From Corynebacterium meitnerae (GTDB lineage Bacteria; Actinomycetota; Actinomycetes; Mycobacteriales; Mycobacteriaceae), in NCBI RefSeq assembly GCF_027570075.1, contig NZ_JAKMUS010000003.1:118369-182368 (forward strand): DNA of 64,000 bases, read 5' to 3'. How positions within the stretch are numbered: the stretch's first letter is position 1; the number at the start of each line of letters is the position of its first letter. The notes under the pieces are model-generated. The model did no database searches and was not told where the DNA came from. It worked only from the letters and a program-made list of their open reading frames with translations. Shown one piece after another: positions 55,456-64,000 of the stretch. Position numbers and translations under genes: made by a program.

Positions 55456-55786
55456 GTAACAGAAAGTGTGTCTGCCACCGGTGCGTCGTGGAGGGTTGAG
55501 GGCTGGCCTTGGCTGCTTCCTTTCGCTGGGCTGTGTAAAAATTTACCGCGCGAAAAATTGGATCAGATGAATCCCCAGGTAGAAAATTTCTACTATCTAA
55601 TAGTTACCTGGGCAATGTAAAATTTTACACCGAAGTCCTCCAGGGGCGAGCACTCAGGGACTGAAGTAAATTCTGGAACCTTATTTACGCCCGTTTTATA
55701 TATTTTGACCAGCAAATATGTTGAAAATCGGACACACTTTTTGCTACTTAACCCTCGTTTAACCCTCGTTTAACCCGTCACTTCGG
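55441..55786. mobile_element. MITE-like non-coding element with terminal inverted repeats
   Basis: 26-bp imperfect inverted repeats (55449-55474 and 55729-55754, 23 of 26 matching) begin GGGTTAAGTA and contain AAAGTGTGTC. GTCACTTCGG occurs as a direct repeat at 55441-55450 and 55777-55786, and TTAACCC is repeated three times at the right end. The interior is A/T-rich with nested palindromes, including TGTAAAATTTTACA (55616-55629) and CCCAGGTA/TACCTGGG (55574-55612). No transposase frame is present. Confidence 0.7.
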
Positions 55787-55802
55787 CTTCTGACCGAAAC
55801 AA

Positions 55803-55834
55803 AAAGCTGCCCCGCCATCAGGCTGGGCAGCTTT
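55803..55834. terminator. Terminator beyond tRNA-Ala
   Basis: AAAGCTGCCC and GGGCAGCTTT, perfect 10-bp arms, followed on the minus strand by TTGTTTCGG. It begins eight bases beyond the 3' end of tRNA-Ala. Confidence 0.8.
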
Positions 55835-55841
55835 CATCTTG

Positions 55842-55914
55842 TGGAGCTAACGGGATTCGAACCCGTGACCCCCACACTGCCAGTGTGGTGCGCTACCAAC
55901 TGCGCCATAGCCCC
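55842..55914 (-). tRNA. tRNA-Ala (anticodon GGC)
   Basis: Minus strand acceptor GGGGCTA pairs with TAGCTCC (one G-T pair). The anticodon stem CCACA/TGTGG has the loop CTGGCAG with anticodon GGC, and the T loop is TTCGAAT. Confidence 0.94.
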
Positions 55915-56026
55915 GTAGCTTCGGCGAACTGGGGTTTTAAGCCCGTGTTCGCCGTGCGACTCCGATCAATATACACCCGCTACCGGGCGAGACCAAAATC
56001 GCTTGCTCACTGCCGTTTTAGCAGTT

Positions 56027-56818
56027 TTAGGAGAAAAGGTCGGTGATCCAGTTCTCGAGGGGATCAGAGTCGACGTCCTTGCCGTCGACAAGCACGCGCG
56101 GTGACGACAGCTGACCGGTCTTGTCGACGAGATCCTTTTCATTCGCATCGCCGATCTCCTTGGCGCGCTCCAGGTACTCACCGTTACGGATCGCCTCAGC
56201 TGCACCCTTGGATGCGCCAACCTCACGTGCCAGATCGGCCAGCTTGTTGTTGTCCGTACCCGTGTAGAGGGTGTCCTGCTGCTCAAGGAGGATCTTGCGG
56301 AGGTTCCAGTAGGCCTCGACCTCACCCTTGTCGGCCAGTGCGAGCAAAGCAGCCAGGGAGTGCGTGGACCTGTTCGGCGAGTAACGCTCAGCCGTGCCAT
56401 CAAGGAAGGTCAACGGGTGAATATTCACCTTGAGTTCACCGGCCTTGATCTTTTCCAGCATCTCATCATCCGTCGCCTTGGCCAGCTCAGCACAGTAGTG
56501 GCAGGCAAGGTCCTCGTAGATGCCTGCTTCCTTCGCTTCCTTGGTGCTCTCCGCGGCATCTTCCCCCTCAGCCGGCGCAGCGCTCAAGGTGATGATGTTA
56601 TCGGTGAGCTCCATGCTCACGCCCTCCACGGGCTGCACCTTTTCCGCAATGCGATCAGCCTGCGCACCACGGCCGTTGTACACGATCAGGCCGATGACCA
56701 GCGCACCAATGAGCACCAACGCAGACAGTGCCACCCAGAATCCCTTGTTTCCCGACGAATTCGGGTTTGCTACCGAGCGCGACGCACCCTTGTTTGCCTT
56801 CGAATTAGAAGAAGTCAC
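56027..56818 (-). CDS. Membrane-anchored DsbA-family thioredoxin-fold protein
   Basis: 263 aa. A polar N-terminus, one membrane segment (about residues 27-47), then an extracytoplasmic thioredoxin fold with the active site C-H-Y-C near residue 107 and the cis-Pro segment S-S-P-R-V near residue 240. Probably a disulfide oxidase or isomerase for exported proteins. The MauE-like gene just upstream is co-directional and may be its redox partner. Confidence 0.86.
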   Translation of the reverse strand: MTSSNSKANKGASRSVANPNSSGNKGFWVALSALVLIGALVIGLIVYNGRGAQADRIAEKVQPVEGVSMELTDNIITLSAAPAEGEDAAESTKEAKEAGIYEDLACHYCAELAKATDDEMLEKIKAGELKVNIHPLTFLDGTAERYSPNRSTHSLAALLALADKGEVEAYWNLRKILLEQQDTLYTGTDNNKLADLAREVGASKGAAEAIRNGEYLERAKEIGDANEKDLVDKTGQLSSPRVLVDGKDVDSDPLENWITDLFS

Positions 56819-56895
56819 AGTTAATCACCTTGATAGTCAGTGGTTAAAGATGGTTGAAGATGGTTGAAAAGTCAGAGCTGTTTCACCCAGAAAGT

Positions 56896-57414
56896 TTAGG
56901 GGTACAACGCGAATTTCTTAAACGGCCGATAAATCATGAACAGGGTCACCGCTACGTAGCCAATGTCACGGGCAATCGCCCACAGCAGATCAGTCGCGGA
57001 ACTATCGGGGTCTGGCCCGAAGCAACCACAATCAATCTGCAGGCCACGGCTGTAGGCAGAAGCCAAGCCGATGATGAACAACAGAAGCACCACGATGGAG
57101 ACCCAGCCTGCCGGCCGCAGCTTGATTCCCAGCAGGAGGATGAGCCCGCCAGCGATCTCCAGCGGACCAATCAGCCCAGCCAGAAGCTGCGACCAGTATG
57201 GGGTGAAGATGTCATACGCCTCAATGCTCTGGGTGGTCAGCGCGTGAGCACCGAGCTTGTTGTAGCCGGCATATATCCACATGATGGCAAGCCCAAAACG
57301 GGCAAGCGCCGAAAGAACGTCGAGCACGTGAGTGCTTGTCGACGTCTGCGCTGCAGACTCTGCTGACACTGCAGTCTCTGCAGGCGCTGCGGGGGAATCC
57401 TGTTGAATCGTCAC
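56896..57414 (-). CDS. MauE/DoxX family membrane protein
   Basis: 172 aa with four membrane segments. Y-A-G-Y-N-K-L near residue 50 and a C-G-C-F-G motif near residue 128 are the MauE/DoxX hallmarks; the cysteine pair faces the outer side and is redox-active in MauE relatives. It sits 78 bp upstream of the DsbA-like gene and likely feeds or drains electrons from it (inference). Confidence 0.83.
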   Translation of the reverse strand: MTIQQDSPAAPAETAVSAESAAQTSTSTHVLDVLSALARFGLAIMWIYAGYNKLGAHALTTQSIEAYDIFTPYWSQLLAGLIGPLEIAGGLILLLGIKLRPAGWVSIVVLLLFIIGLASAYSRGLQIDCGCFGPDPDSSATDLLWAIARDIGYVAVTLFMIYRPFKKFALYP

Positions 57415-57549
57415 CTAAATCAGCGTAGCGGAAAACCCATGTGGGCTAACCACTACTACCCTATGACTCTCCTAACACTTTTCCAACACAGCACTTCCCA
57501 ACGCACGAAGAAATCCGAACGTGCCGTTGAATGCAACGGCTATATTGAA

Positions 57550-57818
57550 CAACCGAGGTACAACGACGACTCGTCGAAAACACTGTATGGATGACTCAGG
57601 CCGAAATGTCAGAGCTTTTCGATATCAGCCGTTCCGGCACTAGCGAGCACCTGAAATCAATTTTCAACACAAGAGAGCTAAACCGTGACGAGGTTGTTCG
57701 GAAATTCCGAAAGGAGCCAGGTCACCCGGGGCAAGGACGTACCTTAGAGCACTACAATCTTGACGCGATTATGGCCGTCGGATTTCGCGTCCGCGGCCCC
57801 GCGTGGATCGGAAACTGA
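57550..57818 (+). pseudogene. RhuM family remnant, truncated at both ends
   Basis: The frame reads E-V-Q-R-R-L-V-E-N-T-V-W-M-T-Q-A-E-M-S-E-L-F, the conserved N-terminal stretch of RhuM proteins, then S-E-H-L-K-S-I-F and H-Y-N-L-D-A-I-M-A-V-G-F-R-V-R, where it stops; intact RhuM proteins continue for about 200 more residues. There is no start codon before the W-M-T-Q; an in-frame TGA precedes it. The rest of the 57415-57873 gap holds nothing else. Likely a decayed accessory gene. Confidence 0.75.
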
Positions 57819-57873
57819 TCGCCCAGAGACAACGTCTCCAACCCCGGAGGAGGGGGCAGAATCCGGGGAGTGG

Positions 57874-59532
57874 CTAGTCACTCAAAACGTCGTTGACCAG
57901 CGCTTGTGCTTCCTTCTGCACCTGCTCGAGGTGATCCTGCCCTTTGAAGGACTCAGCGTAGATCTTGTACTTGTCCTCCGTGCCGGAGGGGCGTGCTGCG
58001 AACCAGGCGTGCTCCGTGGTCACCTTGAGTCCACCGATGGCAGCACCGTTGCCGGGGGCTTCGGTGAGCTTGGCGGTGATCGGGTCGCCGGCCAAGGTCG
58101 TGGCTGTGACCTGCTCCGGTGAGAGTTTCTTCAGTGTCGCCTTCTGCTCGCGGTTCGCCTCCGCGTCCGTGCGCGCGTAGACCGGTGCGCCGAAGGTTGC
58201 CTCCAGCTCCGCGTAGCGTTGGGACGGCGTCTTGCCCGTCACCGCCGTAATCTCCGAGGCCAGCAGGTCCATGATCAGGCCGTCCTTGTCCGTCGACCAC
58301 ACCGTGCCGTCTTTACGCAGGAAGGATGCACCGGCGGATTCTTCGCCGCCGAAGCCCACGGAGCCGCTAATAAGCCCCGGCACAAACCACTTGAAACCAA
58401 CGGGGACCTCAACGAGCTTGCGGCCCAACGAGGCGACAACGCGATCGATCATCGAGGACGACACAAGCGTCTTCCCCACCGCCGTATCCTGCGCCCAACC
58501 GTCACGGTGCGCGAACAGGTACTCGATGGCCACGGCGAGGTAGTGGTTCGGGTTCATCAGTCCCGCATCCGGGGTGACAATGCCATGGCGGTCCGCATCC
58601 GCGTCATTGCCAGTAGCAATGTCGTACTTATCACGGTTAGCCACCAGGCTGGCCATGGAATTCGGCGAGGAGCAGTCCATGCGGATCTTGCCGTCCGTAT
58701 CCAATGTCATGAACCGCCACGTCGCATCCACCTGTGGGTTCACCACGGTGAGGTTCAGACCGTGCGCCTCCGCGATGGCACCCCAGTAATCCACCGAGGC
58801 CCCACCCATCGGGTCCGCGCCGATGCGCAGCCCAGAGGAACGGATCGCATCAATATCCACCACGTTGACCAGGTCAGCCACGTAGTTCTTCATAAAGGAG
58901 TGCTTGCCAGCCCGCTCATCCAGCACACCGCTGACCGGGGTGCGCTGCACGCCCTCCAGGCCGTTCGCCAAGTACGCGTTCGCGCGCGCCGCAATCCAAT
59001 CCGTCGCATCCGTATCTGCCGGGCCACCGGAGGGTGGGTTGTACTTAAAGCCACCATCGCGCGGCGGGTTGTGGGACGGGGTGATCACAATGCCATCCGC
59101 CCGCTTCGGATCCGTGCCGGTCACACCACCAGCAAGGGAGGCATTGTGCGCCAGGATCGCGTGGGAAACGGCGGGGGTGGGGGTGTAGCGCCCGCATTCG
59201 TCGACAAGCACGGCGATGTCATTCGCAATGAGCACCTCGAGCGCCGACACCATCGCGGGCTCACTCAGCGCGTGCGTATCGCGTCCGATGTACACGGGGC
59301 CGCCGATCGCATTCTCGCGGCGATAATCGACGATTGCCTGCGTGGTCGCCCAAATATGCTGCTGGTTAAACGCATTATCCAAGCTCGAACCACGGTGCCC
59401 CGACGTACCAAACACCACCTGCTGGTCCGGATCATGCGGATCGATCTCACGCGTGTAGTACGCGGTAACCACCTCCGCGATGTCAATGAGATCCTCGGGA
59501 CGAGCGGGTTGGCCGGCTCTCGCGTGCGCCAT
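57874..59532 (-). CDS. pgm: Phosphoglucomutase, alpha-D-glucose phosphate-specific
   Basis: 552 aa. The phosphoserine loop T-S-G-H-R-G-S-S lies near residue 44, the Mg site D-G-D-A-D-R-like segment appears as N-D-A-D-A-D-R-H near residue 305, the sugar loop is G-G-E-E-S-A-G, and R-P-S-G-T-E-D is near the C-terminus. Converts glucose 1- and 6-phosphate for glycogen, trehalose and wall sugars. C-variant motif copies lie at 59199-59209. Confidence 0.94.
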   Translation of the reverse strand: MAHARAGQPARPEDLIDIAEVVTAYYTREIDPHDPDQQVVFGTSGHRGSSLDNAFNQQHIWATTQAIVDYRRENAIGGPVYIGRDTHALSEPAMVSALEVLIANDIAVLVDECGRYTPTPAVSHAILAHNASLAGGVTGTDPKRADGIVITPSHNPPRDGGFKYNPPSGGPADTDATDWIAARANAYLANGLEGVQRTPVSGVLDERAGKHSFMKNYVADLVNVVDIDAIRSSGLRIGADPMGGASVDYWGAIAEAHGLNLTVVNPQVDATWRFMTLDTDGKIRMDCSSPNSMASLVANRDKYDIATGNDADADRHGIVTPDAGLMNPNHYLAVAIEYLFAHRDGWAQDTAVGKTLVSSSMIDRVVASLGRKLVEVPVGFKWFVPGLISGSVGFGGEESAGASFLRKDGTVWSTDKDGLIMDLLASEITAVTGKTPSQRYAELEATFGAPVYARTDAEANREQKATLKKLSPEQVTATTLAGDPITAKLTEAPGNGAAIGGLKVTTEHAWFAARPSGTEDKYKIYAESFKGQDHLEQVQKEAQALVNDVLSD

Positions 59533-59649
59533 GCTTACTCCTTATGCGGTCGGGCTAACGGTCCACCCCCATCTTCCCCCGCTTTGCGGAACTCCGCCAC
59601 GCAAAGTCCCATTTACGGCCCTGACGGGTGGGTGCGTTACCGTGTACAT

Positions 59650-59994
59650 GTGTTCAGTACTGCGCTCAAAGAAGGTCTCGCCATTGGTTTTGGCGCGTCT
59701 TTCGGTGCGCTTGCACGTTTCGCGTTCACGCCGTTGATTGCGCCGGAGCCGCCGGCGGAGATCATCATCATCTTCATCATCAACTTCATCGGCTGTTTCC
59801 TCATGGGCCGCTTCGATCCAGGCCCATTCTGGGGTCGCGGGATGATCGGCGGGTTCACCACGTTCTCCGCAGTGTCCTTCCTGGCCATGCAGACCAGCGC
59901 GCTGCACGCCTTCATGTACATGGCGGGCACCATGGTCGTGGGCCTCGCCGCGTGGGAGCTCGGCCATGCTTTTCGACGATCGGCCACCCCATGA
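59650..59994 (+). CDS. crcB: Fluoride ion channel subunit CrcB (first copy)
   Basis: 114 aa, four membrane segments. G-A-S-F-G-A-L-A-R-F, N-F-I-G-C-F and G-F-T-T-F-S are the Fluc signatures. GTG 59650 has TACCGT ending six bases upstream (leaderless). The stop overlaps the second crcB start (ATGA), so a heterodimeric Fluc channel is expected. Confidence 0.9.
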   Translation: MFSTALKEGLAIGFGASFGALARFAFTPLIAPEPPAEIIIIFIINFIGCFLMGRFDPGPFWGRGMIGGFTTFSAVSFLAMQTSALHAFMYMAGTMVVGLAAWELGHAFRRSATP

Positions 59995-60434
59995 CCCCAC
60001 GCACCCCCCAATTCTTAGGCCCCGACGGCGTTGTCGGCTCCCACCTGCGCGAAGCCTTGAGCACCGGCGATGGTGCACTCACGATTTTCCTGTTGTTCGT
60101 GTTCGTGGGCTTCGGCGCTTTCCTCGGCGGGCTGACCCGCTGGGCGCTGAGCATGGTTCTCAAAGGCACTCCCGGGACGTGGGCAGCCAACCTCATCGGC
60201 TCTGCTGTCCTCGGCTTTTCCGCAGCGATGCCCGCCATGTGGCCAGCCTTCTTGGGCGCCGGTTTCGGCGGTGCCGTATCCACCTTGTCCACCATGGCCA
60301 AAGAAATGGGCCAGATGGTGGAGCGTAAAGAGTGGTGGCCACTGCTGCGCTACACCACGGTGACGTGTGTCGCCGGCATCATCGCTGCGTGGTACGGGCT
60401 GAGGGTTGGCTTGCAGCTCATTCCGGCGTTCTAG
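59991..60434 (+). CDS. crcB: Fluoride ion channel subunit CrcB (second copy)
   Basis: 147 aa. A 30-residue N-terminal extension precedes four membrane segments with G-F-G-A-F-L-G-G-L-T-R-W, N-L-I-G-S-A and G-F-G-G-A-V-S-T-L-S-T. The last motif departs from the T-T-F-S of the first copy, as expected for the divergent half of a heterodimer. Confidence 0.89.
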   Translation: MTPRTPQFLGPDGVVGSHLREALSTGDGALTIFLLFVFVGFGAFLGGLTRWALSMVLKGTPGTWAANLIGSAVLGFSAAMPAMWPAFLGAGFGGAVSTLSTMAKEMGQMVERKEWWPLLRYTTVTCVAGIIAAWYGLRVGLQLIPAF

Positions 60435-60456
60435 CTCTTTGTCTCGCTTATTCCGC

Positions 60457-63012
60457 TTACTCAGCAATCGCGTCGAGTGGCGGTGTCTTCGCCGCGCGCT
60501 GCGCCGGCCACAGAGCCGCAACAACACCAACGACGAGAGAGCTAACCAACATCACAGCGAGCAAGGTCCACGGGTAGGCAATGCTCGATAGACCCTGATC
60601 CTTGAGCACCGTGAGGAACGCCCAGCCCAGCGCGAGACCAGTGAGCACGCCGAGCAGCGCACCAAAAACGGCGATCTGAACCGACTCCAGAATGATCATG
60701 GTGCGCAACTGCCGGCGCTGAGCACCCACGGCGCGCAGCATGCCGATCTCCTGGCGGCGCTCAATGACGGACAAAGTGAGAGTGTTGATAATGCCCAGCA
60801 CCGCAATCACCACCGCCAACGACAACAACGCGTACAGGATGTACAGCATCTGATTGATCAGCTGCTTAGCTTCACCGCCGAATTCCTCCGGGGTGCGCAC
60901 TTGGACGATGATGCTGTCCTTCACCGCCTCCTCCACGTTGGCGCGCAGAGTGTCTTCGTCCACGCTGCCATCGTTGCTGGCCCCTACCATGAGGATGGTC
61001 TCTTGATCCGGTCGCACCAGCTTTTCAGCCGTCGCCCGAGAGATGACAAAAGATTCCAAAATGTTGGACTTGCCGAAGATGCCCTTCACCTCCGCCTGCA
61101 CGGGCCCGTCTTGGCTCAGCGGCGAAGCAACGTCGACGACATCCCCAACGGTGAGGTTGTTCTCCTGCGCATACGCCTCGGGCAAAACAACGCCACCGCC
61201 CGACAAATCCGATGTACCCGCGACCATGTCCATGACAGTGAGACGTCCCGGATCGCCATTCATTACATCGCTAACCTGCAGCGGGCCCATCTCGTAGGCA
61301 GCTTTGCCATTCACCGTCAGGGGCGCCTGCGAGTATGTGATCACATCCCCCACGCCCTCGGCTTCTTCCACCTTGCCCGGCACATCACCCGGAACAGGGA
61401 AGGCACCGAACTGGGGGCCATACATAACAAGATCGGCGGTGATCTCCTCTTCGAGGATGTCATCCACCGAACGCTGCATGGTGGAGCCCAGCATGCCAAA
61501 TGCCGTCACCAGCGCCACACCCAACATCAGGGCAAATGCCGTGGCGGAAGCACGCCGGGGGTTGCGCTTCGAATTCGTCGCCGCCAGCGATCCCACCGCA
61601 CCAAAAGGCGCCCCGATCCCCTTGCCCAGCATCGGCACGATCGGTAGCGACAGCGCCGGGCCCGCTAGAAACAGACCGATGATCGCCGAGACAGCGGCGC
61701 CACCAACCAGTCCCGCGCGCGGCCCCGTCGAGCCGTCCTCCCACAACACACCCCATGCGGCCAAACCCACACCTGCAAGGAGCAACACCGCACCGACCAA
61801 AGTGCGGGCCTTGAGCGGTTGCGGTGACGCAGACTCACTTGAACGCATGGCCTCCACCGGCTGCACCCGGCCCGCACGTCGCGCCGGAGCCCACGCCGAA
61901 GCCACCGTCACCAACGCACCCACGAGGATGGGCACCGCAACCGCCTGAACAGATACGCCCCAGCCCGCCCCGGGTAGCTCCATGCCTTGGCGTTCCATGA
62001 TCACGCGAATCACTGCAACGAGCCCCGCCCCCGCAAGCACGCCAAGCGCCGAGCCAATCACGCCAACAATCGCAGCTTCCACAACCACGGACCGCGTAAT
62101 CTGGCTTTTCGACGCCCCCAATGCCCTCAACAGCGCAAACTCCTTCGTCCTCTGCGCCACAATCATGGAGAAGGTATTAGCGATGAGGAACGTACCCACC
62201 AGCAGACCCACAAGGCCAAAAGCGATGAGGAAGTAGCTGACGAAGCTGAGGGTGTTGCGGATTTCTTCCGAGGCTTCGTCGGCAAGCGTCTGGCCTTCCT
62301 TGACCTCGTACTCCGGGAACGCTTCCGCAAGATGCGCAGTGAGCTGCGTGGGTTCGACCCCCTCCTTCGCGCTGACTGAGAACCCTGGAACTGTCCCGTG
62401 CGCGGCATAAAACTGCAGGTACGACTCCTCCGGGATGCGCAGCGTCAACGACATCCCTTGGTCCAGCTCATTGGTATAGAAGCCAGTTACCTTCATCGTC
62501 TGGGTGGCCTGGGTATCCACAACAATGAGTTCATCACCGATGGAGATCCCATACTTGTCCGCCCCCTTCGCGTTCACCATCGCCTCACCGACGGCGCTGG
62601 GCGCATCCCCCTCGACGATCTCGGGGACCGACCCCACCGCATCTGCCGGCGGGTAGTAAATGTGGACCTCAGAGACACCAGCACCCGTTTGGTACGCGTT
62701 GCGGTCACTGTCCGCGATAACGACGGCGGTACGGCCACTGATGTTAACTTTGTCGACGTCGGGGTCCGCCCCAATGGCATCCCGAAGCTCCAGCGGCACT
62801 GGCACCCCCTGCCCTTTTCCACGCACGACCGCATCATCGTCCGCGAATGCACTCGCGACAGCCGAGTCAAAGGTCTTACCTAGCATCGTGGTAAACATCA
62901 GCGACCCAGCAATGAACGCAGTTCCCAGCACCACCGCGAGAACAGTGAGCGCGAGACGAAGCTTATGAGCTGCAATATTCCGCAGCGATACCTTGGTTAA
63001 AGCGCTGGCCAT
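60457..63012 (-). CDS. ABC transporter permease with two FtsX/MacB-type domains
   Basis: 851 aa. An N-terminal membrane helix, a large extracytoplasmic domain (about 45-255), three helices, a linker with further helices, a second extracytoplasmic domain (about 510-720), and three C-terminal helices. This is the duplicated FtsX-type layout of exporters linked to antimicrobial or lipid efflux. The substrate is unknown. Its ATG shares one base with the stop of the ATPase gene (TAATG). Confidence 0.88.
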   Translation of the reverse strand: MASALTKVSLRNIAAHKLRLALTVLAVVLGTAFIAGSLMFTTMLGKTFDSAVASAFADDDAVVRGKGQGVPVPLELRDAIGADPDVDKVNISGRTAVVIADSDRNAYQTGAGVSEVHIYYPPADAVGSVPEIVEGDAPSAVGEAMVNAKGADKYGISIGDELIVVDTQATQTMKVTGFYTNELDQGMSLTLRIPEESYLQFYAAHGTVPGFSVSAKEGVEPTQLTAHLAEAFPEYEVKEGQTLADEASEEIRNTLSFVSYFLIAFGLVGLLVGTFLIANTFSMIVAQRTKEFALLRALGASKSQITRSVVVEAAIVGVIGSALGVLAGAGLVAVIRVIMERQGMELPGAGWGVSVQAVAVPILVGALVTVASAWAPARRAGRVQPVEAMRSSESASPQPLKARTLVGAVLLLAGVGLAAWGVLWEDGSTGPRAGLVGGAAVSAIIGLFLAGPALSLPIVPMLGKGIGAPFGAVGSLAATNSKRNPRRASATAFALMLGVALVTAFGMLGSTMQRSVDDILEEEITADLVMYGPQFGAFPVPGDVPGKVEEAEGVGDVITYSQAPLTVNGKAAYEMGPLQVSDVMNGDPGRLTVMDMVAGTSDLSGGGVVLPEAYAQENNLTVGDVVDVASPLSQDGPVQAEVKGIFGKSNILESFVISRATAEKLVRPDQETILMVGASNDGSVDEDTLRANVEEAVKDSIIVQVRTPEEFGGEAKQLINQMLYILYALLSLAVVIAVLGIINTLTLSVIERRQEIGMLRAVGAQRRQLRTMIILESVQIAVFGALLGVLTGLALGWAFLTVLKDQGLSSIAYPWTLLAVMLVSSLVVGVVAALWPAQRAAKTPPLDAIAE

Positions 63013-63746
63013 TAGCCCTCAATCCCCGACATCGTGGATAGGATGCGCTCCATCGTTGGGTCATACATCTCATCGACGATGTTCCCATCCGCGAGAAACA
63101 CCACACGATCGGCATACGATGCCGCACGGGCATCATGGGTCACGATGACCACCGTCTGCTCGTCTCCATCCACCGCTGCGCGCAGAATCTCGAGGACCTC
63201 GCGGGACGAATTCGAATCCAGGTTGCCCGTCGGCTCATCGCCAAAGATGATCTCAGGACGGCTCACAAGGGCACGAGCACAAGCCACTCGCTGCTGCTGA
63301 CCACCGGAAAGCTCACTTGGGCGGTGCGTCAAACGGTTGGTCAGGCCGAGGCGCGAGGTTATCTCCTCGAACCACTCCTGATCGACTTGGCCGCCGGCGA
63401 TATCGGTCGGAAGAGTAATGTTTTCGGCCGCAGTAAGCGTGGGTACGAGATTGAAAGACTGGAAGATGAACCCAAGACGGTCACGGCGCAGAGCCGTGAG
63501 CTCCTTGTCATTGAGCGTGGCCAAATCGGTGTCCCCGATAAAAGCCGAACCGGCATCAAACGAATCCAAGCCAGCCATTGAGTGCATGAGCGTCGACTTA
63601 CCGGAGCCACTGGGCCCCATGATCGCAGTGAACTCATTCCGCGCGAACTCGACGCTCACGCCATCAAGCGCCGTGACCTGAGTGTCGCCGCTGCCATATG
63701 TCTTTACCAGGCTGACCGCGCGTGCTGCAGCCTCGTGCATGCTCAT
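63012..63746 (-). CDS. ABC transporter ATP-binding protein (MacB/LolD type)
   Basis: 244 aa. Walker A G-P-S-G-S-G-K-S-T near residue 46, Q-loop F-Q-S-F-N-L-V-P, signature L-S-G-G-Q-Q-Q-R and Walker B I-I-F-G-D-E-P-T-G-N-L-D-S. The N-L-D-S ending is characteristic of the MacB/LolD group, which partners FtsX-type permeases. ATG 63746 chosen; ATG 63740 is also possible. Confidence 0.92.
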   Translation of the reverse strand: MSMHEAAARAVSLVKTYGSGDTQVTALDGVSVEFARNEFTAIMGPSGSGKSTLMHSMAGLDSFDAGSAFIGDTDLATLNDKELTALRRDRLGFIFQSFNLVPTLTAAENITLPTDIAGGQVDQEWFEEITSRLGLTNRLTHRPSELSGGQQQRVACARALVSRPEIIFGDEPTGNLDSNSSREVLEILRAAVDGDEQTVVIVTHDARAASYADRVVFLADGNIVDEMYDPTMERILSTMSGIEG

Positions 63747-63892
63747 GTCCACTTTTGAATGCCGGCCCACCGTATCCACCTGTTCCTCGCTGTGCTGATC
63801 ATGACGCGACCAGGCGCGCCACAATGTACTCCGTACGAGACTAGACGATTACCGTGCAGTCACCCATCGGAGCAGGTGCCGGTAGCTGGGTT

Positions 63893-63963
63893 GGTTTGAC
63901 GATCGTGGAATTTGCTTCTTGTTCTCCCTGGTCGCGTGTGGGCGCTAGACACGATAGTCAAAC
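63893..63963. repeat. 71-bp inverted-end repeat, copy B
   Basis: Starts GGTTTGACGATCGTG and ends CACGATAGTCAAAC. Same length and ends as 27586-27656. It lies upstream of the ABC transporter operon; no gene was seen in 63747-64000. Confidence 0.7.
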
Positions 63964-64000
63964 AGTGTGTGGGTACAACAAAGAAACGCGGCACCCTTGG

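Noticed and set aside
58219..59649. Very long open frame on the plus strand opposite pgm
   Set aside because: It is the antisense of pgm; composition is Arg/His/Val-rich with no domain. Only its last 345 bases (crcB) are real.
63893..64000. Window-end repeat as an attachment site
   Set aside because: No integrase, no tRNA overlap and no matching direct repeat.

Overview
The window is chromosomal DNA of a Corynebacterium species with roughly 60% G+C, judged by eye. Four things point to the genus: a mycolate-type short-chain reductase (cmrA) beside orn; the order serB-ctaD-nrdF-nrdE-nrdI-nrdH; a block that follows the mycobacterial order dinG, pncB, clpS, DUF2017, P1 peptidase, rhomboid, murI, metallo-beta-lactamase fold protein, rph, rdgB, DUF3817, LprD (Rv1329c to Rv1343c), here split by a MarR gene and an HNH gene; and many genes that start directly behind a TANNNT -10 box (leaderless transcripts). 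I cannot name the species. There is no prophage, CRISPR array, integrase or intact transposase.

Layout. 1-4.5 kb: efeUOB iron uptake (efeU cut by the window edge) and a membrane-anchored hydrolase. 4.5-5.85 kb: a lone nuclease-like gene and a repeat-rich gap. 5.85-17.3 kb: rpiB, a mycothiol-type nitroreductase/DsbA protein divergent from pepN, metB divergent from a truncated haemoglobin, a PLP barrel enzyme coupled to a sugar-lactone oxidase, a thioesterase, ettA and a second ssb. 17.5-31.2 kb: CopD-CtaG, panD, a DUF2975/HTH pair, cmrA-orn, an L,D-transpeptidase, LOG and nicotinamidase genes, bcp, four tRNA genes (Arg, His, Lys, Leu), the lprD-like/DUF3817 pair, an HNH protein, rdgB-rph and the Rv1339-like enzyme. 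31.2-41 kb: murI, marR, rhomboid, P1 peptidase, DUF2017, clpS, pncB, dinG, a PTH2-domain protein and serB. 41-47.5 kb: ctaD and the class Ib ribonucleotide reductase genes with NrdR-type boxes. 47.6-51.6 kb: two tandem VWA-domain surface proteins. 51.7-64 kb: a cysteine-free L36, nadE, fructosamine kinase/ogt, a lipoprotein, a non-coding element with terminal inverted repeats, tRNA-Ala, a DsbA/MauE redox pair, a RhuM remnant, pgm, two crcB genes and an ABC exporter.

Themes. NAD metabolism is represented three times (pncA, pncB, nadE), deoxynucleotide supply once (nrdHIEF, with rdgB cleaning the pool), and the envelope several times (cmrA, L,D-transpeptidase, murI, VWA proteins, pgm).

The strongest unexplained signals are: (1) an 11-mer, CGTCGATAAGC, found 14 times exactly and 8 more times with C for the central T, on both strands, in genes (in several reading frames) and between genes; (2) a non-coding element of about 300 bp with 26-bp imperfect terminal inverted repeats and 10-bp direct repeats at 55441-55786; (3) two VWA genes that share a 681-bp nearly identical block with codon choice unlike the rest of each gene; (4) two pairs of short dispersed repeats with inverted ends; (5) two overlapping divergent -10 boxes that serve two apparently leaderless genes 24 bp apart. 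Everything here comes from reading the sequence; no database search was run.
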